Source of the DNA: Physcomitrium patens
Taxonomy: Eukaryota > Streptophyta > Bryopsida > Funariales > Funariaceae
DNA length: 64,000 nucleotides
Reading direction: 5' to 3'
Assembly (NCBI RefSeq): GCF_000002425.4
Contig: NC_037270.1
Location: forward strand, 5,747,450 to 5,811,449
The position numbers were made by a program, and so were the translations under genes. This document shows, piece after piece, positions 24,001 through 37,400 of the stretch. The notes under the pieces are model-generated. The model saw only the letters and a list, made by a program, of their open reading frames with translations, had not been told where the DNA came from and searched no databases. Each line of letters opens with the position of its first letter. Position 1 is the stretch's first letter.

Positions 24001-27000
24001 TGTGTAGATGAACATGGAGTTTGCCAGTCGGTCAGGTTATGAAACAGAGTAGATCGTGGTGTCTGGTTATTTCTCGCACTCGTGGATTGGTGTTGGCGAA
24101 CTTAGAGATGTTGTGGTTTTCAACTGTGTTGCTCAAGCTAGCGTTGATTGGCATTATACCATGCACACCGGATCTGTGTCTGCAGTTCAACGATTACTTC
24201 TCGGTCTACTTTTGTTTGCTAAGAATCTTTACATTGTGCAGGCTGGTAAGATTGTGTCATCACCATCAGCACAAGCACCTGACGATGCACATGCTAGCAG
24301 CTCCAACGACGAAGACCCAGTTACATCTTCGAATGAGAATGTCCCCCACGAAGACGATGGGCAAAGCGCAGCGGAGCCAGCATTGGTGTACAGCAGGACG
24401 ACCACAATTCATATAGACCCAGAGACTGGGGAAGCAAGGAATGCGAGCACAGGGGAGACGATGGAAATGTCTATTCGGTCACTTCGACCGCTGCCAAGCA
24501 CCCCTCCACCAGTGCTAATTGCGGAGTTTCAACATCTGGCTACCGAATCCAATCTCAAGGTTTGTGACTTGCAACGGTGCTTTTTAAGGAATTATTGGAG
24601 GCCTGAAACGACCACACCTTTGACTCTGCTTACGATGACAGCACTGCGCTGCTGCTTTTATGTGTCCTAGATGGTTTTCAACAAATTCCAGTATGTTTGT
24701 GTTTCAGTGCTCTTGCTTTCCTTCGTCGCTCTCGTGTCTTTGTTTTCATCTTTTGTCATTGTCGATGTTGCGTTCCTAAGCAGGTTATTTTCTCCTTGAA
24801 TCGGGTTAGGTGCTGTACAGGTGCATACGAAGGGTGCACGTGCTCTGTGCACGTAGTTTTGGGTGAAGGTGCAAAGCACATGTTGCGTTGTGGAAGTGCC
24901 TGTGTAGGCAATGCAGCTCAGCTGTTGCTGCAGTACAGAATATGTCATGCTTTTTTTTTGTCCGAGGAGGACTCACGTGGGTTTTTTGCGGTGTGCTTTT
25001 GCAGGGTATTGAAGCTGCTTTGGACCAAGCTGTAACTCCTGAAGGAGCGATCAAGAATCTTGAGTGCGTACTTCTGGGTCACCTTGTGAGGCTGAACTGG
25101 TGTAGAACAGGAGAGTAGAAATTGGTGGTGGTGGTGGTAAAACTCTGTGGTCGTGCTGTTGAAACCTTCCCTGATGTTGCTTCATCGAGGTGTTGACGTG
25201 GTGTGCATGTTTTGAACCGTGGCAGTGGGAAGGACCTGGATCTTTTGACCTTGGGCCAGAAGGATGCTCTTCTTGTCCTCCGCACCATCTCCAAAGTAAG
25301 ACACTTCCGTCCATTCTCGTATCTGCCTTTTTGTTTGGTCTCTCGCAATGCTGGAACTGGATCATAGTGATGTCATTGATAATCTAAGCGTGCAGGATTG
25401 CGCGCGTGCAGATGGCCATGAAGGATGGAAGTGATGATCTGCTGAATAGAACCAAGCTACTTTCTCTTGAGCTGCTCCAGGTCTACTTTTGTTGTGCAAT
25501 TTGATCGTGTGCGATTGTTTTCAAGATGAAGTTGTGGTGTAAAAGCCTCTTTAGATTTGTATTGTAGATTGAGGGCATATCAAGGTTCGCGAATTATGTA
25601 TATTTACATGCAACGTTATCATTCCGCTGTATGCTTTTGATGCATTGTCGCCTTATGGTCATGTACGGTTGGGCTGTGAGGTCTTGTTGGAAGTGTTATC
25701 AATGGGGAGGTCTTGTTCGTTTCCGGTAATAGGATTCAGATTTTGTTGGGTCTGTTGTGTGATGGACGCTGGTCTGATGTGTAGGGATGCCTGGAAAGTG
25801 TAAGTCATGCTTTCACGACGAACTTCGCTTTCATCGAGCTCGTAAAAGCGTACATATGCTATGCATTGTTGAGATCGTGTGTTTCGCCAACTGCAGCAGT
25901 TTTCCAGGTTGGTGCTTGAAACTTGTTTCGTGGTTGGTTTCTTGACGAAAGTGTAACTGATAGGCTGGAGTAGGTGGTGAGTAGAGTGCGTTGGTAGTGT
26001 GCTGATTTTGTCGAAGACATTCGTTCGTCGGTCAGATGGGGGCTCGGGTTGATAATTTGGGCGTAGTTTATAGACGTGAGTCGGAGGTGGAGGAGAAACC
26101 TGGGATCAGACATCTTGTTTGGGTGTTTAATGTGTTCGGCTAGCATGATGTGATATGATATGCATGCATCCACACTAGTGTTAGATATGCATTGTTATTG
26201 AGGCTTCAGAGTTGCTAATTCTGTGAGTTTTTGTGTTGATAGCTCGCAGTGAACATCTTTTTTATAATGATGCAACGCTACAGAACTAGCCTCAAGGTGA
26301 AGTTGCGGCACGTCACCCTCGTAGTGGTCGTCAGTTGATGCGAAGGTTTTTGGATCCGTTGAAATAGCATCAGCAATGTGCTTATGCATGTCAGTTTCAT
26401 GTTTTGAATGAGCGATAAAATTGAACATGTTGGCACGTTACAGGGTATTCTTGAGCCGTTTGCTAACCCGTATTGGTCCTTATCAGGTGTTTGGAAGCGT
26501 CGCCGCAAAGCTTGTCATCCGTGTCACTGTTTCTGACTAGTTGGGGTTGTTGTGTAGGCGGAGTTGGGAATACTTTTCAACTTGATTGTTTTGCGGTCCT
26601 TAGACATCGACTGTCCTCTTCATCAGAAGTCAGCAGTCCTGAAGTACGGTTCGATCTATTGAATGAGATAGTTTGAGAACGTACCTTTATATTGGGGATA
26701 CTCTAATACGTTGATTGATTGTGATGCGACGATGAAGAGTTTGGTGATACGGTGCGTATGGCACCAACATGAGGACGGCTTGAGTGATAGGACAATGTTG
26801 AGCATGCCCCCACGTTTGGGGTACAAACTGATGGAGTGTACCCTGTGACACTGCAGAATGGTGGGGAAGGCTTGCGATGATCCGCAGATGCTGACGGACA
26901 TTTTTGTGAACTATGATTGCGATCTGGAGGCCACGAACTTATTTGAACGCATGGTAAGAAATGAAAAGATGTTACAAATGCATATTTGTTAGTACGGAGG

Positions 27001-30000
27001 CCGTCAGCGGTTAAGGAGAACAACGCATGATGATGTTGTCATTGATGAGTGGTAGCAGGGAGATAGTGGTCATTGTTGGTTTAGCAGAAATGTGTGTCGG
27101 CCAGTTTTCGTGCTCCATTGTGCCTTTTTGAGCTTGTCCATGTTGCAGCAAATCTGACTTGTGCGATTGGAGTATCCGATGCATGCGTGTGATGAAGGTT
27201 AATTCCCTATCACGACTCGCCCAAGCAACGGTCAGTGGAGATCTCAATGCTGCGAATGCCTCGCAAAGCATTGCATTGAAAGCCTCGGCCCTTCAGGTGA
27301 ATCATTCGTTCATGTATATAGGTCATGTGAAATTTTTCCTCGATGGCGTCGTTGGGTGCCTGATGTGTAGTATTGGTTTTTGTGTTGATTCACAGTGCCT
27401 GGTGAGCGTTCTAAGGTCACTCGGAACGTGGACATCAAAACAGAGAGGGAACAGACCTGTGTTTCCTGATCTTTCTGTTGCTGAGGTTGAGGTCGATGGC
27501 GATGGGATGAATGGTGACGGCAGTGATGTGGAAGTGAAAGATGACACCAAGTCTGTGACCCAAGGGGATGAATTTGAAAAAGCAAAAGCTCTGAAGGTCT
27601 CTCTGGAGAGTGGTATTGCCAAGGTAGTCATGGTTTAAAGACATTGATTACGTGGATGACATCAGGCTTGCAAAATGAACGCAGAATTTTTGAATGCGGT
27701 AGTACCGGTAGTAACGCAATGGCTACCAGTGGTGATGCTGTTATTTAGGAATGAAATTTTTTTGGTGGATAGTTAGGCTGATTGTTAGTGGGGGGCTATT
27801 TACAAAAGGCAGATGTGGCGTTTTTCCTGTAACTTTTAAGTATGATATGCAGGGTTCGAGCAGGGTATCTGTGGTGGTTTTGACAAGTGATTTGATTGTA
27901 CAGTTCAATGTGAAGCCGTCGAGCGGGATGAAGTTCCTTTTCGAGCATAATCTTGTAGCCAAGGAGCCGAAAGCAGTTGCTCAGTTTCTGAGGGAGTCGC
28001 CAGGGTTGGATAAGGTACTTGTTTTTGGGCAGTTGGAGTATGGATTATACCAAATTTTTACATGGTCCTGCCTGTCCTTCAGATTCTCGTATTGTGTGTG
28101 TACGGCTCATAGTGCCTGAGGTTAGAGTAGGCTGTAACCTGAGGGCATCACGAGGTAAAGAGAGTCTTGATTGTAATTGTTGATGTTGTTCTTGTTGTTC
28201 TTGTTTTGGTGGTGGTGGTTGAGGTGGTCATATTTGATGAAAGGGTATGTATTCTACGCTATGTGGACTGGCTGGTAGCGTTTCTGGCAAGAGTTGGGTT
28301 TGTGTTATTAACAAGATCCAAGTTTGTCCGTAAGATCCTGATTATGTATGGCGGTAGAGTGGAAAGGTTGTATGTTGTCAAGCCTCAGCATTTTTAATGT
28401 GAACTTGAGCCTTTGAGTAAAGCAGTGTTCCAGTGGGTATGGGTGTGACGTGTTTGGGTCTTACTGCTACAGACGATGATTGGGGACTACTTGGGGCAGC
28501 ACGACGAGTTTTCGATGGCAGTAATGCACTCGTATGTTGATGCGCTGGATCTTAGTGGCATGAAGTTTGACAAAGCCATTCGGATTTTTCTGAACGGGTT
28601 TCGTCTTCCTGGTGAAGCGCAGAAGATCGATCGTATCATGGAGAAGTTTGCAGAGAGGTAGTTTCGCAGAGAGGCTGAGTATTCATGGTTTGTAGTTGAC
28701 GACAGGAACGGTCTCGATCTGAAATTTCGGGTTGAGGTGAGCTTGCCGTTGTTTGGATGATTGGTGACTGATATGCCTATATTGCTGTGCAGCTATTGCC
28801 GTGATAACCCAAGTCTGTTTAAGAACGCGGACACTGCGTATGTACTGGCGTATGCAGTGATCATGCTAAGTACCGACGCCCACAATCCTATGGTGACGAA
28901 GAAGATGACCAAGTCTGCTTTTGTGCGCATGAATTCGTCCAGCGACGTGGATGAGCACGCTGCCCTGGTATAGCACAGCCCATGACCAGTGGACACACAA
29001 GCATTGACTGAGAACACAATTGTTGTTGACGATCCTTGGTCTAGAATCGTGAGTTGTTGGACGTGGTTTTAGAACGTGTGAGATTTGGTTAGGGACTGGC
29101 GAGGCTGTTGAGGCTTGGTATGCACATAGAAGATCATGGGTTTTCGGTCCAGTGTGGCGACGCGGCCCAAAAAGGTGTGTTGCGACCCGTTGGATTGAAC
29201 TTTGACAAGTATTGCGACAAGTGCAGCGCAGCTGATTTGTGGAGTTTTCCATCTTCAGGAACTGTTGGAAGAAATATATGATTCTATAGTTGGAGAGGAG
29301 ATAAAACTGAAGGACGAGGATTCTAAGCGGGAGAGGCGCGAAAAGAGAAGGTCGCTGGTGAGTATCTTGAATCTGGGTGGATTTAGAGGAAGAAATGCAG
29401 CGGATGCAAAGAAAGAGAGCGATGAGATAATCGACGTGACGCAGACGATATTCAAGAAAGTAAGGTTCAAGAAAGGGGTGTTTCACAAGGCAGAGCATGA
29501 AGACCTGGCTCGTCCCATGCTGGATGCCGTTGGGTGGCCATTGCTTGCAGCGTTCTCTGTGACTATGGAGGACAGCGACAGCAAGTCTGGAGTTCTCCTG
29601 TGCATGGAAGGGGTTCGACTGGGAATACACTTGACGAAGGCCCTGGGAATGGAGACCATGCGTTATGCATTTCTGACGTCGTTAGTGAGGTTGGTGTCTA
29701 TTTTTGGAGGTCTCGTGGCGTTGTTGATAGCGCCAATTGGTGGGTACGTGAGGGTTTTGAAGCTGTAATGTTGCAGCATGCGGGCGAGGTTAATAGTTGC
29801 ATTCGATTGTGTGCTTTACTCTTGCAGGTCCACGTTTTTGCACGCACCAATGGAAATGCGGTCGAAGAATGTGGAGGCTTTGAAGACACTGCTAACAATG
29901 TGCCAGAACGAGCCAGAAGCGTTGCAAGACACGTGGAATGCTGTTTTGGAGTGCGTATCGAGGCTGGAGTTCATAGTCACAACTTCGGGCATTGCATCGA

Positions 30001-33000
30001 CCCTGATGCAGGGTAGCAACCAGATATCTCGGGACTCTTTGATGCTATCGTTGACGGAGCTGACCGGGAAGGCGACGGAACAAGTATTTGTGAACAGTGT
30101 TCAGCTACCAAGCGATGCGATAGTGGAGTTCTTTGCAGCTTTGTGTAGCGTTTCAGCCGAAGAGTTGAGGCAGTCTCCACCACGCGTGTTCAGTTTGACG
30201 AAGCTAGTGGAGATTAGCTCCTCCAACATGACACGGATTCGAATGGTAAAGTGGGTGATGTGAGGGTGATGGGATTGAGTGTGGTAGAATCGTGCACAGT
30301 AGGTTGACTAGGTAGGGGTGGTGTGCGAAGGTTCGGTACTAGATGTCCAGTGTGAGGAAGTAGCTTTGGCGGTAGGGCGGTGGATGTGTCGGAGGTGGTG
30401 GTTGTAATGATTATTGCGTGCATGTATGTGACGGTAAGGCTAGACAGCGCTGACAGGGCGCTTGGATTGGTGGTTCAGGTTTGGGCCAGGATATGGGCAG
30501 TTCTATCTGTGCACTTCGCTGCAGCTGGAAGCCATTCTGATGAGAAGATTGCAATGTATACAATCGATTCTCTTCGGCAACTTGCGGTGAAGTATCTTGA
30601 GAGGGTGGAATTGGCGAACTTCACGTTCCAGAATGATATTCTGAGGCCTTTTGTTATGATTATGCGGAACAGCAAAAACCCGACGATCAGAGCTCTCATC
30701 GTGGACTGCATGGTACAGGTAATGTGGTATGCGATGGGGTGCATTCGTGTGACTCCTGCTCCTGCAATTACGTGGTAGTTGGCCGTATCTGATGTGTTGT
30801 CTGAGCGAGTTTATGAGGATCGTGGAGTTGTCGACCTGGACGAGCTGGAGTGCGATGTTGTGTGAATATTCTGTGATGAAGGAACGCGAGAGCACTTGGG
30901 GAGATATCTGATTCTGAGCAGTATGATGTTTTCAGATGATCAAATCGAAGGTTGGGAGCATTAAATCTGGGTGGCGAAGTGTGTTCATGTTCTTCTCCTT
31001 AACCGCGTATGATAGTGTGGTATCCATAGCTAACATTGCTTTTGAGCACGTGGAGCAAGGTAGTGTGCTGATGTTACCTTTATTATTTTGATAATGTGAA
31101 AGCCGTTGGACTTGGATGATGCAATGGTGAAAATGCCGCATCTACAGTACCCGGTGGTGACCACGTAGTGGTTGACTTGGTGGCTTGTGGTGCAGTTGTG
31201 CTGGAGCATTTCGATCAGGTGGTTGGAGATTGCTTTATGGACTGCGTGCATTGTCTGGTTGCATTTGCAAACAATAGGATCAGTTCACAGACTAGTCTGA
31301 AAGCGATCGCTCTTCTTCGAATCTGTGAGGATCGGCTGGCAGATGTAAGTTGGCTGGTCCAAGCGATCAGGGATATGGACAGCTGCCTGATGAGCGTGAA
31401 TGTGTTTATACTTTGGTTCACGCGAAGGATGTGTGTTTGTCCAGGAAGTTTATGGTTTTGCAGTTTTTATTTGAGCGGACGTTGCCGCAAAGCAGAATGC
31501 TGTGGCGAAGTTAGTTTCAAATTCACAATGACAAGGTGTTGGTGGATGTTGTAGGGCCAGATAGGCGGTGGTGTTTGGAATCTAGGAGGGAGCGAAGATC
31601 AACCGTATCTTGAGGCGTCGGAGTACTACTTATTTCCAATGCTGGCTGGACTGTCGGGTCTGACGTCGGATCCGCGAATAGAAGTTAGGAGCTGTGCTTT
31701 GGAGGTTCTATTTGACCTCCTGAAGGAGCGGGGGAAGAACTTTTCTGGAGCTTTCTGGGAGATTGTGTTCCATCGTGTATTGTTTCCCATTTTCGACTAC
31801 GTTCGCTATGCTAATAAAGATGGGGAGAAGCCGGCGTCTGTAGATCAGTGGCTTCGGGAAACTTGCATACACTCGCTGCAGCTTTTATGCGACCTGTTCA
31901 GCAGTTTCTACAAGGTGCTGTCGTACAACAGCTTATGCTGGGCGGTGCTGGTGGCGTCGTGGTTGTAGAAATTGGACAGTTTTGAATCGAGTTGTTGGAG
32001 CCAGTGGAGGAACATTGGTGGCGTGGTTCTTACAGGGTGTTATTCTGTGGTTGCAGGAGGTTTCGTTTTTGCTACCGGCATTGCTAGGGTTATTGCTGGA
32101 CTGCGGTACCCGGCCAGATCAAACCTTGGCAGCAATTTCGATGGGTGCTGTGGTTCGACTCGCTGAAGTTGGCGGCCACCAGTTCAACGATAAGGATTGG
32201 ACGACTTTACTGGACAGTATTCGGTAAGTTTTGCTACGCAGAAGTGCAGGCATTGATGAGGGATATGCAGATAAGTGGGTCTTGTGCTTCACAGTTATTG
32301 GGCTGATGTGCAAGTTATCCATGCCCTTTTCATCCTGGCGATGTCTGTCCTTGGGAGGGAGTTGGTAGGCGGCTGGAGTTGTGTTGTGAATGTGAAGATA
32401 ATTAGATTCGAGGGTGGGAACTGAGCCGGATACTTGGGTGCGTTGAACGGATGGGCAGGAGATAGAGTTTGCTGATGATGGGTGTGGTCGTTGTACAGGG
32501 ATGCGTGTTACACCACGCAACCAGTGGAACTGTTGAACCCGGAGAGCATGTTGACGTTTGGGTCAGATAATGTCTCAGGACAAAGGGCGCTGTCGATTGC
32601 ATCCCCTTCATCGAGTATGCGAGGAGGTTATAGCTCATACGGTCAATCTGAGGGGGATAGGGGGCATTTTGACGCTCGCGACAACGGCGCAGTGGAAGGA
32701 ATGCCGAAGAGTCTGAGCAACTGTGACTCATCGAAGACTAATCGAGCGCCAAGTTATGACGCTGTGGCCGATGATCGACTTGAAAGATTGAGCATCGCAG
32801 AGTCTGAAGGTAGTGATCGTGGTGACGGCAAAGCAGTGCATGGAGGTTACAATGAGAGATGGTGCGGAGGAGAGGACTAGGTTCAAGGCGGGCTTTTTGG
32901 AATGGTTTGTTGGTTGTTTGTTAGCTGTGGTTTGAACTGGAAGCGTGGTGTTTGTTTGTTTAGGTTCCGAAGCAGCAGCATCAGTTGCTTCTCCGAGGGT

Positions 33001-34964
33001 TGGCAAGGCAAGTGGACGGTCTTTCATGAGCAACGTGATGGATACAGTGTTGTTGAAGAACACGACATTCAGGAGTGTTAGAGGCAAACCTGCGGATGGT
33101 GGTGTACATAGTTCTTTGCAGGTATTGTGGGTTTTCGAGCAGAACATGGTTCACTTTGTGTAGGACAGAATGGTTGGAGGGGTTGTGGAGATACCTTTCG
33201 AGATGAATATTTTTGGTGGTGGAATAAATGGAGGTTGGTGACTGCTCTGAAGCTGTTGGGGACCGTGGTGTCGAGATGGGCATCATGCAAGGCGTTGGGG
33301 GCAACGCGGATCGTGGTTAGGAATGTTAAAGGCGGCTTGGTAGATGCAGGACCCATTGTTCAGGTTGTGCATGTTTGAGAGGACGTTACGTTGGATGTGC
33401 ATGATGAATGCAGATGTTAATTTTAATGCTAGGCGATGTGTCAAACGAGTGGATTGTGCAGGATGTGGATATGGGCGAGCAAGGTCCGGACGGCAGCGAA
33501 GTGGAAGGGCCTTTGCTGCAGGATGTGAGGACGAAATGCGTGATACAGCTTTTGCTGTTGGGTGCGCTGGATAGTCTCCAAGTATGGATTTCTTAAATAC
33601 ACTGAAAAGTGGAGGGTGCTTCCGTTGCATTCGGGATTGATGAGTTGGTTGTGCAGTGGAGAGGGCCTGGTGGTTGTAGTGATACTGTTAACATGCGTTT
33701 GCATTGGGTTGGACAGAGGAATCACTGGCAGAGACTTCAACCGTCACACAAGCGACTGGTTATGGATACTCTGTTGTCAATGGTAGATTTTTCTGCTTCG
33801 TACAACAAAGACTCGAACCTTCGAAGTAGGATGCAGCACGTGTATGGTGATAGGTGAGTTTCCGGTGACTGTGGAAGGATAATATTTTAGCGCGTGAAGT
33901 TGGTGGGAGGTTTGGGAGTGCGTGTGACGGGGTGATGGGAGGTTGTCTTGATAGTAGCGGTTGGATTTGTGGTACAGGCCTCCCCCAAATCTGCTGCCTC
34001 AGGAGACGGAAGGTACGAAGATTTATCTTGCAGTGCTGAACAAAATTGCGGCTGAGAGTGTTCATGAAGTGAGAAGTCATGAGAATGTGGAGCAGGGAAA
34101 TGGAGATCCCGAAATTGGTGAGATATCATGGAAAGGTGGGAGGCAGAAGCTGAGAGAGGAGGCTGAGAGGCAGTTGGTGTCATTTTGTGGGCACGTTTTG
34201 AAAGAAGTTGCCGCTTTGCAACCAGTTCCAGACGAGGCTGTGCAGAGTGGTTTCCACCGAGTGCTTGATCCGCGGTCAGCAGTGACTGCTGAGGTAGATT
34301 GATATGCCTGAGTGGCGTTGAGGTTGTTTGATGTGGCGGGATTGGGAAGAGCTTAGTTGGAAGATGTGGACATTGAATTCCTGGAGTTTGTGCAGGCGCT
34401 GTGTGCGGGACACGCTATGTTAGCGTTGTCATATGTTGTGAATGAAATGCAAGGGTAGTGAGGTGTAGTGAAGAGTTTGAGTTGCATTTGAGGAGGCTGA
34501 GTGTGGGAGCATTGTTTTTTGCAGGTGTTGGAGGCGATGAGGGACATGGATACCCTCCTGTTCAAAAAACTTTTACCAGAATTTTACCCTTATTTCACGA
34601 AGCTTATCTGTAGTGACCAGGTTTGAGCTTCTGTCTATGGTTGATTTGAATGTTTGGATGGATATGTGGTGTTTTCCCAACGTTGGTTTCCTCGGTTGCC
34701 CTATGAGTCCCCATTATTCCAGGGCTTTATCCGCTCTGAGGTTTTGTTAGCAACGGCACCCGGAAATATGTCCGTTTGGCTGTAGTGTGGTGTTCGGGGT
34801 TTGGGTACACTTGTTCGATTTATACTAGTCGATTGCTTCTTACAGGTTGTTGATGAGCTTGTGGTGGCAGTTGCCTGATATGGTTGACGACATTTGTGCA
34901 GATGGACGTGAGGAAGGCATTGGGGGAGCTATTTAGGGTGCAATTGGTAGCTCTTCTGCCCTGA
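21056..34964 (+). CDS. BIG5: BIG5/MIN7-class brefeldin A-inhibited ARF guanine-nucleotide exchange factor (Sec7 domain)
   Basis: At least 33 exons: 21056-21164, 22365-22614, 22967-23088, 23451-23509, 23656-23713, 23908-23995, 24242-24559, 25005-25063, 25226-25295, 25412-25480, 25785-25907, 26444-26486, 26558-26643, 26857-26953, 27198-27296, 27396-27623, 27904-28014, 28473-28657, 28793-28967, 29259-29689, 29828-30245, 30479-30718, 30936-31059, 31196-31344, 31555-31914, 32057-32223, 32499-32809, 32964-33121, 33462-33581, 33717-33853, 33978-34293, 34525-34620, 34902-34964. They sum to about 1,810 codons, near the length of Arabidopsis BIG5. Landmarks are [14 protein letters not shown] and [17 protein letters not shown] (N-terminal DCB region), [15 protein letters not shown] (HUS box), and the Sec7 domain with [19 protein letters not shown], whose glutamate in PGEAQ is the catalytic finger, followed by [16 protein letters not shown]-terminal HDS-type repeats include [19 protein letters not shown]. 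The family activates ARF GTPases at the trans-Golgi network and early endosome; Arabidopsis MIN7 is an immunity component targeted by HopM1. Two junctions (exon 1 to 2, and 25907 to 26444) do not agree in phase in this model. Confidence 0.92.
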
Positions 34965-35440
34965 ATGTGGGTAGGAGCAGGGAGTGGATTCAGTTTTGAA
35001 GGTTGGTTTTTTTGTGGATAGAGAAGCCGGTCATAGTGAGGCTGGACAGTCATCCCTTGTAGACTTGTTGAGATGGAATCATTATTCCGTTTTAGGGTTT
35101 TTGCCGTTGAATTTTTAAATTGTATTTCTATTTTTCATAGGTAATGTTTTCACAACTTGCATTGATTTTTGTATGTTTATTATAATCCTTTGTCTTTCTT
35201 TTGTATACCAGGTGGTATTACCTACTGTAGTTGAGTACTTTTGGAACATGAGCTCTTCTGATTCTTTCGAACTCTTGCTGGTTACCTTTAATTATTATGT
35301 CCGACCGATCCTTTGAGTACCTTAATTTAACTGTTAGTGTAGTTACCTTAATTTCGTTTGCCCCTATTGCTTTGCTCTGATGAATCCTATCTTGACCTAA
35401 AAGTTTCATTTATGTCAGATTGTGTTTGGTTTTATTGTAG
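34965..35440. other. convergent 3' intergenic region between BIG5 and XTH
   Basis: Only 476 bp separate the two stop codons of convergently transcribed genes, so the 3' UTRs probably abut or overlap. No coding signal was seen. Confidence 0.55.
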
Positions 35441-36680
35441 CTAGTCGTATCGGTTGTTTGCACATTCGATAGCTGGATAGTCGGGTCTCATGGTATCGCT
35501 GCAGTAGTCATAGACAATATACCTGCTGTGAATATTGCTGAGATTTGAAATGTCATTTAAATCTAGACTTTGTTTGGTGCGGTTTCCTCCCCCATCACGC
35601 TCGCAAGCTGCTTGCTGAGTGGTAGTGGTGGCATTGCAAGCAGTGTGAAGGTCAAAGTCTGCGAAAGATGCTACAAATGGTGCGTCAGCCCAGTTGACGG
35701 GATGAACACGCATGTTGCCATCCACCGTGGCCCAGATGCTGCCGTCCCACAAGCTTGCGTATGCTCTCATGGGGTTGTAGTCGGGGTAGGGGACGCCCAA
35801 AGCCGCGTTGTTTCGAAACACTCGGATTGGCACGTAATCCACGTAGAATCTGAACATCGTACTCACGGGATCATAACGAGTAATTGCATTGATATCATAC
35901 TATTTATTTTCGTTTTTTAATGTAATCGATCTGAAAGAGTAAAATGATGAATTGGTTAAAAACGCACACAATCAAATCTCTGCTCCATTGTAATGAAAAG
36001 TAGTGATAGTCTGTGCTGGGGTCAAACCAAAGTGCCATTCGCTGCTCACGTCTGCCAGTGCCATTGACGTAGATATTTGTTTGGAGAATGTAGGGATCGC
36101 GTGGACTGATGCGGCCCAGCAATTCAAAATCTATTTCATCGTGTTGATCAATGTCTGACGCCGTAGACGATTGCAACTGAGTCGTAACGCAATTTCAAGA
36201 CATGAGTGAAAATACATGAATTCTTTGGTAGAGGAAATTTAAATTAAATAGCTGCATAGCTTAAGGTATATTTATGGCAAAGTGTGCTTACGTAGAATGC
36301 TGTTACAGTGCCAGCGGAGTTTCCAGGCACTGCTCTAACTCCAATTGAGAAGGTGCCAAACAAGTACGTACCCCATGAGCCGCATGTTCCCGCTGCGCCA
36401 GTGGTAAAATTTTAGAATTTTTTCAAATCAAGCGGAGATATGTCCATTGCATTCATTCTGGTAATCCAAGCATACTCAAGAGCAGTATAGGAGTAATGAT
36501 TCTATCAGTACATGATGCACGATCCAGAAGGAGTTCCACAGTCGATCCTCCGCCGAGAACGCGCGTGTGGGCAGAATCTGACATGGGCGTGTATAAATCC
36601 CCAAAAGACACATTCGGTTGAGGTGTGGCCTGATTTAGTAAAGCTGCGATCAGAAGTAGCATCAGAATTCCGGATCCCAT
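35441..36680 (-). CDS. XTH: xyloglucan endotransglucosylase/hydrolase (GH16)
   Basis: Four exons on the minus strand join in phase: 36680-36512, 36392-36292, 36176-35968 and 35849-35441. The product is 295 residues, the usual XTH size. It starts with a hydrophobic signal peptide (MGSGILMLLLIAALL) and is therefore secreted to the wall. The GH16/XTH active site reads HDEIDFELLG, with nucleophile E104 and acid/base E108 by this model. The usual form ends FEFLG, so one aromatic position is Leu. Other family blocks are YLFGTFS, VPGNSAGTVTAFY, DPYILQTNIYVNG, FDPSTDYHYFSLQW, VPIRVFRNN, ASLWDGSIWAT and the cysteine-containing C-terminal YIVYDYCSDTMRPDYPAIEC. The N-glycosylation site often found just after the active site is not seen. 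Members cut and rejoin xyloglucan during wall loosening. Confidence 0.95.
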
Positions 36681-36788
36681 CTCTGATGATCTTCAGAATC
36701 ATACTCAGAAAACTAACTAATCACCCACAAGACGGCCCAGCTGATCATCCATTATTTCAAGACAAACTTATACACACTGTTAATGCAG

Positions 36789-36819
<31 letters not shown>

Positions 36820-37400
36820 TCAATTATAAGCGATGCGAGCCGCTTGCTGCTGAGGTATTGACCCAGTGCAGTGTCACGTCTTTTTTCCCTTGTGCAGATC
36901 ATAGTGATTCTGTGTAGGTGAAGCAGAATGGTTTGTGCTTTCGGATCAATAGACAGGTCAAACTAGCATAGTTGAACCCAGTTCAGCTTATTTGGATGAT
37001 CGTCGTTTCCAGTCTCAATTCTGCACGTAGTAAAGACAGATCAGAAACTAATAACCGTTAACTGTGCTGACCACAATTCAATTGTGTTAGAAAGGTCCAC
37101 GAGGATTTTCAGAAGCTGTCTGAGTTGATGTACTTCAAACTCAGCTCAAACAAGGTTTCAGTGCAACGCAATTATATCAGAGTATGAACAGAGAGTGAGG
37201 TTTATCACCAACTTCCGGACTTAACTGAGGACCCACCTGAATCTAGATCCAAGCTACACAAAAGATGAATGTGAAGATTAAAGAACTTTTTGTGCATGAA
37301 TTGAGAGTGAGACTTTGTAGACAAGGGATGAACAGACGCTTTCGATATTATAGGCAACTAATTAATGTATTATTGGACATTTCTTGGTATTTTTGTCTTT
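36681..37400. other. upstream region of XTH with long poly(A) run
   Basis: Moderate-GC sequence upstream of the XTH start, presumably its promoter and leader. An uninterrupted run of about 30 A lies near 36789-36817. No gene was recognised. From about 37.4 kb the sequence becomes strongly AT-rich. Confidence 0.5.

Noticed and set aside
24056-24241. Reading the open frame from 24056 as a separate gene start
   Set aside because: The conserved BIG5 exon begins only at 24242 after a CTTGCAG-like acceptor. The upstream part is intron that happens to be open.
28866-29630. Long minus-strand open frame (254 codons) inside BIG5
   Set aside because: It lies opposite the Sec7 and post-Sec7 exons, which are strongly conserved on the plus strand. 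It is an antisense shadow with no recognisable domain.
36789-36817. Poly(A) run as a retrocopy tail
   Set aside because: No processed gene copy or target duplication is seen beside it. It lies upstream of XTH and is best treated as a homopolymer tract.
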